From a virus: a stretch of 41,889 nucleotides of DNA. Both the position numbers and the translations under genes were made by a program. Of this stretch, positions 15,334 to 21,872 are shown one piece after another (position 1 is the stretch's first letter; each line of letters begins with the position of its first letter). The stretch covers positions 1-41,889 of the IMG/VR virus record IMGVR_UViG_3300003323_000498. One strand, written 5' to 3'. Below the pieces are notes generated by a model. It saw nothing but the letters and a program-made list of their open reading frames with translations. It was not told the DNA's origin and made no database searches.

Positions 15334-15581
15334 GATTGCCCTCGCTTCGCGAGGAGCGCTTCAAGCTCGATCTCGTTGAACAAATCGCACGGCGCGCGGG
15401 AGCCACGATCACGGCCACGCTCGCGTAGGAGCGTAGTTTGCTGATATGAGGGATTTGGCTTATGACAGGCGTCAGGGCCAAAAAAAAGCGGAGGGGTCGC
15501 ACTTCCCTCCGCAAACGGGGGGTCTACAGGAGCAGCGCCGTTGCCGTCGGCGCTGCAATTCGGTTGAGATTCGGCTGTCAT
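15330..15581 (-). CDS. Small early leftward protein containing a terminator hairpin
   Basis: An 83-residue frame starting at the ATG at 15579-15581. The N-terminal half is disordered and proline-rich (PPFAEGSATPPLFFGPDACH); the C-terminal half contains TTLLRERGRDRGSRAPCDLF and NEIELEALLAKRG, a helix. Its codons 33-44 coincide with a perfect intrinsic terminator (15480-15512), so translation of this frame could influence termination, like an attenuator leader peptide. Alternatively the N-terminal half is not translated and the gene is shorter. Confidence 0.5.
   Translation of the reverse strand: MTAESQPNCSADGNGAAPVDPPFAEGSATPPLFFGPDACHKPNPSYQQTTLLRERGRDRGSRAPCDLFNEIELEALLAKRGQS
15480..15512 (-). 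terminator. Intrinsic terminator inside an early reading frame
   Basis: On the minus strand the sequence is GCGGAGGG, a 9-nt loop, CCCTCCGC and then eight consecutive T residues. The 8-bp GC-rich stem with a T8 tail is a textbook Rho-independent terminator directed against leftward transcription toward the primase. It lies downstream of the cro-like gene and about 420 nt upstream of the primase start, suggesting antitermination or attenuation control. Confidence 0.85.
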
Positions 15582-15977
15582 GTGCGAAGACCCCGTCAGC
15601 TTCAAAAATTCGAACAGCTTTCAAGCTGCTTCTTTTTGGCAGAATTAGCGGCAGTCCTGCCAACTAAAGTTAACTTGTATCGAAAGTGAGATATTCGGCG
15701 CGCTCGGCGCAGTAATACCTTCTTGCGTTGAGCAAAACTTGACTGGAATCCGATACATGCGCGTCCGAAACTGGCGCAGTTCAGGGGTTCCCTTGATATC
15801 GATACAGGATTAACCTGCACTAATTGGGAGCGTTCACTAGCGTGTGAGCGATGAGGACTCTCCGCCCCGACCACAAGATGGGTCAGCAGAACATCCGCAC
15901 CAGCGGAGAGGGGATTTAGTTCAAATGGCCACACGGACTCGTTCGCTTCCTCGATACTCCCGGAAAACCAAAAACAA
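15582..15977. other. Non-coding early control region
   Basis: Nearly 400 bp with no convincing gene on either strand and lower GC than its surroundings, especially 15660-15830. It contains three copies of the heptamer TGTATCG/CGATACA (15676-15682, 15751-15757, 15800-15806), an inverted repeat CAGG-ATTAA-CCTG at 15805-15817 and a GTTAAC site at 15669. It separates the Cro-like gene from the replication genes and may hold secondary promoters, operators or the replication origin; I cannot tell which. Confidence 0.5.
15795..15823 (-). promoter_or_regulatory. Possible leftward promoter
   Basis: Minus-strand TTAGTG, 17-nt spacer, GATATC. The -10-like box resembles the GATATT of the repeated late elements but the -35 box is weak and the conserved flanks are absent. 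The spacer contains a TGTATC heptamer and the CAGG-CCTG inverted repeat. It is placed to drive the replication genes if used. Confidence 0.3.
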
Positions 15978-16190
15978 TCAGGCGCTCTTGCGCCTCGCGA
16001 AATCCGAGCACTTCAGCCTATGCAACTCATCGAGCTTCAGAGCCGCATCGCCCCGCGGGGCCGAGGAGCGCCCCTGCTCGATGTCGCTGATGGCCGATGG
16101 CGAGAGCCCGCAGAGCGAGCCAATCTCAGCCAAGGTCATTCCGATCGGCTCCTTTCGGAGGTCAGAGATGCGTGATGCCCATGTAGTCAT
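15978..16190 (-). CDS. Cro-like XRE-family regulator
   Basis: A 70-residue protein with a classic Cro/CI helix-turn-helix: MTLAEIGSLCGLSPSAISDI at about residues 18-37, then EQGRSSAPRGDAALKLDELH. It is the first gene of the leftward (lytic) arm and diverges from the CI-like gene, so by position it is the Cro equivalent. Its ATG is 7 nt after a -10-like TAAGGT box, so its mRNA is probably leaderless or nearly so. The operator at 16201-16217 overlaps this promoter. Confidence 0.82.
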   Translation of the reverse strand: MTTWASRISDLRKEPIGMTLAEIGSLCGLSPSAISDIEQGRSSAPRGDAALKLDELHRLKCSDFARRKSA

Positions 16191-16197
16191 GGGCCCT

Positions 16198-16227
16198 ACC
16201 TTACGAAAACCCGTAATTCACTGTCAA
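16198..16227 (-). promoter_or_regulatory. Leftward early promoter (cro-like gene)
   Basis: Minus-strand TTGACA (16222-16227), an 18-nt spacer and TAAGGT (16198-16203). The -35 box is perfect, the -10 box weak. Operator TTACG-N6-CGTAA lies across the spacer and -10 box. The start codon of the cro-like gene follows after 7 nt, predicting a leaderless transcript, as known for lambda cI from PRM. Confidence 0.65.
16201..16217. promoter_or_regulatory. Repressor operator O1
   Basis: TTACGAAAACCCGTAAT, an inverted repeat TTACG-N6-CGTAA. It differs at one position from the reverse complement of the site at 16703-16720. It lies in the 73-bp divergent intergenic region, covering the leftward promoter. 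Near it are CCGTTACGG (16235-16243) and an ACGGA-GT-TCCGT inverted repeat (16240-16251), likely further half-sites or a second operator. Confidence 0.75.
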
Positions 16228-16263
16228 CGACAACCCGTTACGGAGTTCCGTGAAAATGGTGGT

Positions 16264-16659
16264 ATGCCACGACCGCCAGGACTCCCGCGCTTCTCGACTC
16301 TCGGACCTCGCATCCGATGGTGGCGCGAACACCGCGGCCGCGACCGCCGCGAATTCGCGCGTGCGGTCGGCATTCCTTACAGCACGCTCGCGGACCTTGA
16401 GAATGATCGCGCGAAGTCAACCAAAAAACTTCGCCAAATCGCCGAGGAGCTGCGCCTGCGTCTCGATTATCTTGAGACGGATGAGGGCGAGCCCGAGGTC
16501 ACTGCCTCCCCTGCCGCCTCAGAATGGCCTCTGCCGGGCGTTCCGCGTGAACGCCTAGAAAGGCTCACGCGCATCGAGCGCGAACTTCTAGCATTCAAGC
16601 TCCGCGACATCCTCGACGATATCGAAGCCGATCGCCCGGCCACCCGTAAAACGGGCTGA
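16264..16659 (+). CDS. CI-like XRE-family repressor
   Basis: A 131-residue protein; ATG at 16264 preceded by GGTGG. The helix-turn-helix covers about residues 20-60: RRIR-type entry, DRREFARAVGIPYSTLADLE, then NDRAKSTKKLRQIAEELRLR. The C-terminal half (VPRERLERLTRIERELLAFK) is helical and may dimerise; there is no S24 peptidase domain, so it is not a LexA-like self-cleaving repressor and induction would need another route. It is the first gene of the rightward arm that leads to the integrase, so I interpret it as the lysogeny repressor. Confidence 0.8.
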   Translation: MPRPPGLPRFSTLGPRIRWWREHRGRDRREFARAVGIPYSTLADLENDRAKSTKKLRQIAEELRLRLDYLETDEGEPEVTASPAASEWPLPGVPRERLERLTRIERELLAFKLRDILDDIEADRPATRKTG

Positions 16660-16669
16660 TTTCACACTC

Positions 16670-16686
16670 CCGTAAATTTGTTACGG
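16670..16686. promoter_or_regulatory. Repressor operator-like inverted repeat O3
   Basis: CCGTAA-ATTTG-TTACGG, a perfect 6-bp inverted repeat with a 5-nt centre, 11 bp after the repressor stop codon. Half-sites match those of O1 and O4 but point the opposite way, so binding could be cooperative with the next site. Confidence 0.6.
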
Positions 16687-16693
16687 ATACCCG

Positions 16694-16722
16694 TTGACGC
16701 CGATTACGGGATTTCGTAATCT
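16694..16722 (+). promoter_or_regulatory. Rightward promoter for the accessory arm
   Basis: TTGACG (16694-16699), a 17-nt spacer and TAATCT (16717-16722), 38 nt before the first gene downstream. The inverted repeat at 16703-16720 overlaps the spacer and the -10 box. The arrangement is nearly a copy of the leftward early promoter, so the same repressor should control both. Confidence 0.65.
16703..16720. promoter_or_regulatory. Repressor operator O4
   Basis: ATTACG-GGATTT-CGTAAT, an 18-bp perfect inverted repeat arms-wise. Its reverse complement matches O1 (16201-16217) at 16 of 17 positions. It is placed over the promoter that follows the repressor gene. Confidence 0.75.
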
Positions 16723-16760
16723 GCTCTCCACGGTCAGCACTGACCGAACGGGAGGGCGAG

Positions 16761-17003
16761 ATGGCGAGCAACGACGGCATCCAGGGCAGCGGGCTCACAA
16801 GGCAGAGCAACAGCATCCGCACGGCAGACACTCGAATCATTCCAGTGAAGCGAGCGAACAAGGTTCAGACCGTCCAGAAACTGGAAAGCGGCGACCTGCA
16901 GGTAACGCTCTGCTCCGGCGATGTCTACACGATCGCGAAGGACGACGAGCTGTTTCAGGCCTTCGTGGTCTGGACCATGCTCAACAGCGAGTGCACGGAA
17001 TGA
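16761..17003 (+). CDS. First gene of rightward accessory operon, unknown function
   Basis: An 80-residue protein with a disordered N-terminal 25 residues and a small beta domain (IIPVKRANKVQTVQKLESGD, VTLCSGDVYTIAKDDELFQA). It is 38 nt downstream of the operator-controlled promoter. No family is recognised. It ends in an ATGA overlap with the next gene. Confidence 0.7.
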   Translation: MASNDGIQGSGLTRQSNSIRTADTRIIPVKRANKVQTVQKLESGDLQVTLCSGDVYTIAKDDELFQAFVVWTMLNSECTE

Positions 17004-17251
17004 GCGCGCTCAACAGCCAAGAAATGAAAATAGCCACGGGCTACCAGATGGCGTACGCGCAGTGGTGTGCGCTGCTCTACGGTCAACGTCCCGCGTCGGT
17101 GAGTCCTGCCGCTTATCGCTTCTTCGGCCAGTGGGCCGAGATGCAAGGCCAGCTCGATAACCCGCGTCCGTGGTTGGCGCCGCAGTGTTGCCCCGCATGC
17201 GGCGGCGGTCATCCGGTGGGCTGCTGCGCGCAGGACGGGAGCGGCGGATGA
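17000..17251 (+). CDS. Small protein with C-terminal zinc knuckle, unknown function
   Basis: An 83-residue protein; ATG overlaps the previous stop. A helical N-terminal part (MKIATGYQMAYAQWCALLYG) is followed by a cysteine-rich end, CCPACGGGHPVGCC, which could bind zinc. The function is unknown. Confidence 0.65.
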   Translation: MSALNSQEMKIATGYQMAYAQWCALLYGQRPASVSPAAYRFFGQWAEMQGQLDNPRPWLAPQCCPACGGGHPVGCCAQDGSGG

Positions 17252-17466
17252 GCATCACACGTGTAGAAGACCGGTTGCGCGAAGCGCTCGAAGACGCTGC
17301 AGATATGCTGCATGAATGCGCCCTCGAATGCGCGCATTGCAACTACGGCAACGGCGCGACGGGCAAATCGTCGGACGGCGGTATCTGCGAGGAATGCGCG
17401 CCAATTCGCGAGGCCGAGCGCCGGGCGCGAGAGTCACTGTCGGATGAGGAGATGAGCCATGGATGA
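17248..17466 (+). CDS. Zinc-ribbon protein, unknown function
   Basis: A 72-residue protein with a helix (LREALEDAADMLHECALECA) and a CxxC-CxxC zinc ribbon (CAHC at about 28-31, CEEC near 47-50), then a charged helix. ATGA overlap with the preceding gene. Such zinc ribbons occur widely in small phage accessory proteins with unknown targets. Confidence 0.65.
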   Translation: MSITRVEDRLREALEDAADMLHECALECAHCNYGNGATGKSSDGGICEECAPIREAERRARESLSDEEMSHG

Positions 17467-17629
17467 GTTCGACTCCCTATTGCGAGCCCACGAAGACGCG
17501 ATGCTGCTTGTGAGCACTCATCGCGATCTCAATGCGCCCGAGTACATCATGGACCGCGAACGCGCGATGGCCACGCGCACTGCCCTGCGCGACTGGGTGA
17601 GCAATGTATACGCCGGAGGCGCGCCGTGA
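17459..17629 (+). CDS. Small helical protein, unknown function
   Basis: A 56-residue frame, ATG at 17459 overlapping the previous gene by 8 nt. It encodes MDEFDSLLRAHEDAMLLVST and continues as helix (MDRERAMATRTALRDWVSNV). It ends with GTGA shared with the next gene. No family is recognised. Confidence 0.6.
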   Translation: MDEFDSLLRAHEDAMLLVSTHRDLNAPEYIMDRERAMATRTALRDWVSNVYAGGAP

Positions 17630-17814
17630 CACGCCGAGATCGCACATCTCACGCGGTCGCTCGCGTGAAGACTTGGGTCGACATTCACGAGGCCGCGGCC
17701 ATCGTCTACGACAGTTACGGCCGCCCAATCGATGAGCTCGAAGAGCAGCGCGCCGCAGAGGCCCGCGAAGATCAACGCCGCGATGACGACTATCGCGAGG
17801 AGAACGACGAGTGA
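17626..17814 (+). CDS. Small charged protein, unknown function
   Basis: A 62-residue protein, GTG start overlapping the previous stop. It contains RVKTWVDIHEAAAIVYDSYG and a very charged helix (EEQRAAEAREDQRRDDDYRE). The function is unknown. Confidence 0.55.
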   Translation: MTRRDRTSHAVARVKTWVDIHEAAAIVYDSYGRPIDELEEQRAAEAREDQRRDDDYREENDE

Positions 17815-17993
17815 ACACGAAGATTTGCCCGTTCCCGCTGAAAGACGTCATGGGCTGGCGCGACGAGAACCGTCGCCAAGCCGAGATCAATCGCATCAAC
17901 GAGCGGATCGCCGCGAAAGAGCGCGAGATTGCGAAACTCGGCCACGACATTTGGCTGCTGCGGCTGGAGAAAGAAGGATTGTCCCATGGGTAA
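17811..17993 (+). CDS. Small coiled-coil protein, unknown function
   Basis: A 60-residue protein with GTG start in a GTGA overlap. Residues 18-55 form a heptad-like coiled coil (ENRRQAEINRINERIAAKER). No family is recognised. Confidence 0.6.
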   Translation: MNTKICPFPLKDVMGWRDENRRQAEINRINERIAAKEREIAKLGHDIWLLRLEKEGLSHG

Positions 17994-18213
17994 TCTGACC
18001 GACGAGGACTTCAACGCGATGGGCGTTCGAATGACCGCCGATGTCGTGCGCGAGCAGCAGAAAGAGATTCGCCGGTTGGAGCGGATCGAACACGCGGCAA
18101 TGCGCGTCGCGATTGCGCGTGAGCCTGATGGTGTCGTCCGGAATCACGGCTGCCTCGATGCGCTGGTGCGAGCGCTGGTCGATATGCCGGTCGATATGCC
18201 GGAGGAAGGCTGA
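17986..18213 (+). CDS. Small helical protein, unknown function
   Basis: A 75-residue protein starting at the ATG at 17986, overlapping the preceding gene by 8 nt. It contains FNAMGVRMTADVVREQQKEI and ends with repeated VDMP units (VDMPVDMPEEG). The function is unknown. Confidence 0.6.
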   Translation: MGNLTDEDFNAMGVRMTADVVREQQKEIRRLERIEHAAMRVAIAREPDGVVRNHGCLDALVRALVDMPVDMPEEG

Positions 18214-18214
18214 C

Positions 18215-18397
18215 ATGCAGTCTGACGAGAAGCGCCTCGGTCGGATGCGCAAAGCCTTCGAGACGTGGGTTCGCCGCTCGTGGCACGAGAGTTGGCGCAA
18301 GGGCCTCAAGCGCAACGAGCACGGAACCTACCAGATGCTCGACCTGCAGCAAGCGTGGTTTGCCTTTCAGGCTGGCTGGCGGAGGGCGAGACGATGA
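18215..18397 (+). CDS. Small phage accessory protein, unknown function
   Basis: A 60-residue protein opening MQSDEKRLGRMRKAFETWVR and ending QAWFAFQAGWRRARR, a pattern of aromatic residues around a helical core that I have seen in short phage proteins of unknown function. The frame is open further upstream but the ATG immediately after the previous stop is the natural start. Confidence 0.65.
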   Translation: MQSDEKRLGRMRKAFETWVRRSWHESWRKGLKRNEHGTYQMLDLQQAWFAFQAGWRRARR

Positions 18398-18576
18398 CTA
18401 CCGAAGAGCGCCTACGCGGCCACGGCCAGCCGTTCATGTTCGTCTTTCCGACCGGCGCAAAGTGGTCGAGCGAGATGTCTCGCGAAGAGCTGCTGCACGT
18501 GATCGAGTACCTGCAAGGTTCGGTCGAGTTCTACAAGCGCGAGGCAAAGAACGCTCTCGCATTGGCGGCCCTATGA
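18394..18576 (+). CDS. Small phage accessory protein, unknown function
   Basis: A 60-residue protein, ATGA overlap at both ends. Core: FVFPTGAKWSSEMSREELLH and a helix VIEYLQGSVEFYKREAKNAL. No family is recognised. Confidence 0.6.
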   Translation: MTTEERLRGHGQPFMFVFPTGAKWSSEMSREELLHVIEYLQGSVEFYKREAKNALALAAL

Positions 18577-18824
18577 CAGACGCTCGGACCAATGATCGGC
18601 GGGTCACTCCCGTGAAATACGCCGACGAGGCCGCATTCCCTCGACCTGAGTTCGTCGGGCCTTCGCTCGTATTGCCAACGCAATGGGGCCTCACCAAGCG
18701 CGAGCTGTTCGCGGCGATGGCGATGCAAGGACTCTGCGCTGAAGGCGATACGTTCAACGCCAAGAAGGCCTTGGAATGTGCCGACGCTCTGCTTGCCGCA
18801 CTTGGAGCCAGCAATGGCCGATGA
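18573..18824 (+). CDS. Small phage accessory protein, unknown function
   Basis: An 83-residue protein. The segment TKRELFAAMAMQGLCAEGDT followed by ALECADALLAALG resembles a widespread family of short phage proteins of unknown role. ATGA overlap with the preceding gene and an 11-nt overlap with the next. Confidence 0.7.
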   Translation: MTDARTNDRRVTPVKYADEAAFPRPEFVGPSLVLPTQWGLTKRELFAAMAMQGLCAEGDTFNAKKALECADALLAALGASNGR

Positions 18825-19065
18825 ACAGCGCCTAACCGCGATGAGCGTCATTGCGACGATGCGCGAGCGCTTCACCTCAGCCAACGAGGTGCCCGTCGAG
18901 CGCGCGCATATCACTCGCAAGGAATGGGCCGCGCTGCTGAAGGATGTGCGCGACTTCGATGAGTTGGGCTTTCACGGCAGCGGTCACCATGGCGGCTGTC
19001 ATAGCTGCGCTGTTGCGCGCGCCATCATCGACGCGCTCACCGCACTTGAGCAGAACCATGGGTGA
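18814..19065 (+). CDS. Small phage accessory protein, possible metal site
   Basis: An 83-residue protein with a helical N terminus (MADEQRLTAMSVIATMRERF) and a His/Cys cluster (GFHGSGHHGGCHSCAVARAI) that could coordinate a metal. No family is recognised. Confidence 0.6.
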   Translation: MADEQRLTAMSVIATMRERFTSANEVPVERAHITRKEWAALLKDVRDFDELGFHGSGHHGGCHSCAVARAIIDALTALEQNHG

Positions 19066-19243
19066 TCTCGAAGTCCTCGGCTGGATCACCGTCGGGCTCT
19101 TCATGCTCGTGACCGTGATCACCTCCATCTGCGTCCACGAGGAGCGCAAAGAGCGCCGACGCCTGAACCGCTACCGGCCGACTCACGACAACCGATATCC
19201 GCACAGAGACGAGTGGCGGGCATTCATGAGGGATTGCAAATGA
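19058..19243 (+). CDS. Small single-span membrane protein
   Basis: A 61-residue protein with one N-terminal transmembrane helix (LGWITVGLFMLVTVITSICV) followed by a very basic cytoplasmic tail (HEERKERRRLNRYRP). It overlaps the neighbours by 8 and 4 nt. The function is unknown; small membrane proteins expressed with the immunity arm can act in superinfection exclusion, but that is speculation here. Confidence 0.65.
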   Translation: MGDLEVLGWITVGLFMLVTVITSICVHEERKERRRLNRYRPTHDNRYPHRDEWRAFMRDCK

Positions 19244-20379
19244 GCATGTTGAAGAAGGCAACCAACAAGATGGCCTACGCGAAGGTTGGCATCTACGGCG
19301 GCCAAGGCGCCGGCAAGTCCCGCACTGCTGCGGAGATCGCGATCGGACTTTACAAGCACGCGAAGTGCGACAAGCCCGTTGCCATGTTCGATACAGAGCC
19401 GGGTGCCTCGTTCCTGATTCCGCTGTTTGAAAAGGCCGGCATCGAGTTCATGGTGTACGACGAGAGTCGCGCATTCACCGATCTGATGAAGTGGATGTAT
19501 GAAGCCCGCGAGGCCTGCAGCGTGCTCATCATCGATTCCATCACGCACATCTGGCGCGATCTGCAGAAGTCATATCTGGCGCGCATCAATGATCACCGAC
19601 GTCAGAAGGCCGAGAATGCGGGTTGGACGTTCAGGCCGCTGACCAGCCTCGAGTTCCAGCACTGGGGGCCAATCAAGCAGGAGTGGGAAGAGTTCACTGA
19701 TGCTTTCCTATCGTCCAAGGTTCACACAATCGTATGCGGCCGTGCCGGCAGTGTGTACGAGTACCAGGAGAACGAGGACAAGGGCGGCAAGAAGGAACTC
19801 ATCACCGTCGGAACCAAGATGGCGACGGAAAAAGAGATGGGTCACGAGCCGTCTCTGCTCATCGAAATGGAACGCCGCTACGACGACGGCAAGATCGTAA
19901 ACACGGCCGTCATCGAGAAGGATCGAGCGGACAAGCTCAACGGTCGAGAGATTGCGTTCCCGACGTTCGAAAAGCTACGCGCGCACTTCGATTGTCTCGC
20001 CCTTGGCGGAGAGCACTTCGGCTCGTTGAGCGGTCGTGATTCGCGCGAACGTTTCTCAGACGCCGCCGAGGACTCGTTCGCAGGCGAGATGCGCCGGAAG
20101 GAAGTGGCGCTCGACGAGATCAAGGAAGAAATTCTCAGCCACCTTGGACACGGTATGGACGCCGGCACCAAGGCCGCCAAGTCCGCACTGCTGGAGAAGA
20201 TCGCGGGCACGCGCTCCTGGGCAAAGCTCGAATCGATGAAGCTCAGTGACGTTCAGCGCATCCGGAACGATCTGTGGGTGGAAACGCGCGGGCACAGATA
20301 CGGGGAGCAGCCGGCACCTGCGGTGCCCACTGAAGACGCGCAGCCTGCCGAACAGCAGAAGACCGAGGCTGCCGCGTGA
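19240..20379 (+). CDS. Phage RecA-core ATPase (Sak4/AAA_24-like)
   Basis: A 379-residue protein whose first 250 residues are a RecA-type nucleotide-binding domain: Walker A GGQGAGKS (20-27), an acidic strand VAMFDTEPG (47-55) and Walker B VLIIDS (95-100). This is the architecture of phage AAA_24 proteins, including Sak4-like single-strand annealing recombinases. The C-terminal third (KEVALDEIKEEILSHLGHGM onward) is helical and ends in a disordered Pro/Ala/Glu tail. With the HNH protein two genes downstream it likely forms a recombination module. ATG overlaps the previous stop. Confidence 0.75.
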   Translation: MSMLKKATNKMAYAKVGIYGGQGAGKSRTAAEIAIGLYKHAKCDKPVAMFDTEPGASFLIPLFEKAGIEFMVYDESRAFTDLMKWMYEAREACSVLIIDSITHIWRDLQKSYLARINDHRRQKAENAGWTFRPLTSLEFQHWGPIKQEWEEFTDAFLSSKVHTIVCGRAGSVYEYQENEDKGGKKELITVGTKMATEKEMGHEPSLLIEMERRYDDGKIVNTAVIEKDRADKLNGREIAFPTFEKLRAHFDCLALGGEHFGSLSGRDSRERFSDAAEDSFAGEMRRKEVALDEIKEEILSHLGHGMDAGTKAAKSALLEKIAGTRSWAKLESMKLSDVQRIRNDLWVETRGHRYGEQPAPAVPTEDAQPAEQQKTEAAA

Positions 20380-20561
20380 AAGGTTCCCGCGGCCCGGCCG
20401 GCAAACTCAAGCCAGAGGACGTGCGCGAGATCCGCGCCGTTGCAACTGCGAACCGCGGTACGCGTAGGCCATGGCGAAAGCAGATGGCTCGCGCCAAAGG
20501 CATTAGCCCTCTGTACATCAGCGACGTCGCATCTGGCCGGGCCTATGGGTGGGTGAAATGA
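20376..20561 (+). CDS. Small helix-turn-helix protein
   Basis: A 61-residue basic protein with GTG start in a GTGA overlap. KLKPEDVREIRAVATANRGT leads into SPLYISDVASGRAYGWV, the second half of a helix-turn-helix like those attached to phage homing endonucleases. It probably binds DNA; the role is unknown. Confidence 0.65.
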   Translation: MKGSRGPAGKLKPEDVREIRAVATANRGTRRPWRKQMARAKGISPLYISDVASGRAYGWVK

Positions 20562-21208
20562 CAGACGTCCGCGCCATCGCTGGTCAACTCATGAGCTATC
20601 GCACGCTCGCTGATGGCTCACTTCGAATAACGGTCGATCTGCCGGAGACCGAGACGCAACATTTTCATGGGCTCTTTCCGGCAGTCCACTGCGAGGTCGC
20701 CGTCGCGCCGATGCGTCCGGTGCAAATGGCGGCCTCGCAGACCAAGGGACTCTGGGGCGAGCAAGCGCGCGAGCTGCGACTCTCCGCGTTCTTCGGCTAC
20801 CGCGATGTATGGGAAGCGGTCGGCAGCGACGAGCAATTTCTTGCATGGGTGCGCACGCAGAAGTGCGTTGCGCGCTCGGGGAGGCCCTGTGATGGTCCTA
20901 TTCAGGCCGCGCATGTATGGCGCCTCAAAGACGACTTCGGAAAGGGAATCAAAGGTCCCTATGCGGCCGTGCCGCTGTGCGCGTTCCACCACCGCCTGCA
21001 CCACCAAGAGACCGAGGACGCAATCGGCGGCCGGCCGTATCTCGAGGAAAAGCGCTACGCGACGGTAGTCGCATGGTGCTGGGCCACGATGAAGAAGGAT
21101 ATGAACGTCGAGAGCATGGCGGACGCTGCGCCCGCTCTCGTGCTCGCGTGGTGCCAGAAGCGCGACGTTGCGAAGTACCTGCCCGCCTCCTACCGGGAGG
21201 CTGCTTGA
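20558..21208 (+). CDS. HNH-type phage recombination nuclease (DUF968-like)
   Basis: A 216-residue protein. The N-terminal domain (MSYRTLADGSLRITVDLPET) is of a kind found in phage recombination proteins. The C-terminal half has a Cys/His HNH-like centre: C103 and C111 (CVARSGRPC), H119 (QAAHVWR), C141 and HH at 144-145 (PLCAFHHRLHHQ). The layout resembles DUF968-type nucleases involved in phage recombination. It follows the RecA-core ATPase and a small HTH protein in one coupled set. Confidence 0.72.
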   Translation: MTDVRAIAGQLMSYRTLADGSLRITVDLPETETQHFHGLFPAVHCEVAVAPMRPVQMAASQTKGLWGEQARELRLSAFFGYRDVWEAVGSDEQFLAWVRTQKCVARSGRPCDGPIQAAHVWRLKDDFGKGIKGPYAAVPLCAFHHRLHHQETEDAIGGRPYLEEKRYATVVAWCWATMKKDMNVESMADAAPALVLAWCQKRDVAKYLPASYREAA

Positions 21209-21465
21209 ACACCGAACACAATAGGGTCTCTTGGGGGAGTTGCTGCCCCTGGCAAAGTCATACCGAGCGCAAGGTCCGCAAGCCTGAAGCGCTCTCTGTA
21301 GCCGGCTCGCGGGGGACGCCCCAGATCACCGGAGTGGCTTGCGGTGCCGAGACCCGCCACCGCGAAGGGCCGAACCACGCGTCGTATCCGGTAATGCCGG
21401 CGACGCGTGGGGAGGCCTGTCTGTCCGAAGCACAACGGACCCTACAACAGTCGGAGAACACATGA
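21205..21465 (+). CDS. Doubtful coupled reading frame
   Basis: An 86-residue frame with a TTG start overlapping the previous stop (TTGA) and an end overlapping the next start (ATGA), which is the local habit of real genes. The protein, however, has odd composition (NTEHNRVSWGSCCPWQSHTE, TRHREGPNHASYPVMPATRG) and about 36 nt of it are a long hairpin (21375-21410). It may instead be an untranslated spacer with an RNA structure. Confidence 0.3.
   Translation: MNTEHNRVSWGSCCPWQSHTERKVRKPEALSVAGSRGTPQITGVACGAETRHREGPNHASYPVMPATRGEACLSEAQRTLQQSENT
21375..21410 (+). other. Long stable hairpin
   Basis: CCACGCGTCG, a TAT bulge, CCGG, loop TAATG, CCGG, CGACGCGTGG. The two arms pair over 14 bp with only the TAT bulge. 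There is no T tract, so it is not an intrinsic terminator. It lies about 50 nt before the next start codon and may be an RNA processing or regulatory structure. Confidence 0.7.
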
Positions 21466-21860
21466 CGATCGAGCACGTTCAGCAACTCGCTGATGCAGTC
21501 GGCGGCAAGATTGAATCCGCGGGTGTGGCGCCAGATGGCTCTGGCTTCGCCACGATGTCGATGCCGCTCCCGAAGGACCACTGGATTTACGCGAAGACTG
21601 CTGCTGGCTGGAGCTTGCCGCCCCCGATGCCGTTCCGGATGAGCGCGCTCGACCCGATGCGGCACGAGTGGTCCGAGAAGGTTCGCGAGGCGGCGAAGTA
21701 TGCCATCCGCGGCGCGACGATGGGCGGCACGGCGATGGACTTCGATCCTGATGCGCTCGTGCAGAACCTGATCGTTGGCATGTTCGGCTACCACACTGAA
21801 GACGGGCTCACGAGCGACGAGTGGGCCAATCCTGATCCTGTGCCGCCGCTCTTTCGCTGA
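21462..21860 (+). CDS. Phage accessory protein, unknown function
   Basis: A 132-residue protein opening MTIEHVQQLADAVGGKIESA with a middle segment FRMSALDPMRHEWSEKVREA and ending FGYHTEDGLTSDEWANPDPV. It appears well folded (balanced composition) but belongs to no family that I can name. It follows the hairpin region. Confidence 0.65.
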   Translation: MTIEHVQQLADAVGGKIESAGVAPDGSGFATMSMPLPKDHWIYAKTAAGWSLPPPMPFRMSALDPMRHEWSEKVREAAKYAIRGATMGGTAMDFDPDALVQNLIVGMFGYHTEDGLTSDEWANPDPVPPLFR

Positions 21861-21872
21861 CCGCAACATCCC

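Noticed and set aside
15602-15934. A 110-codon minus-strand frame in the early control region
   Set aside because: No plausible Shine-Dalgarno or family resemblance; it runs through low-GC DNA with repeats and promoter-like sites and has irregular composition, so I treat the stretch as non-coding.
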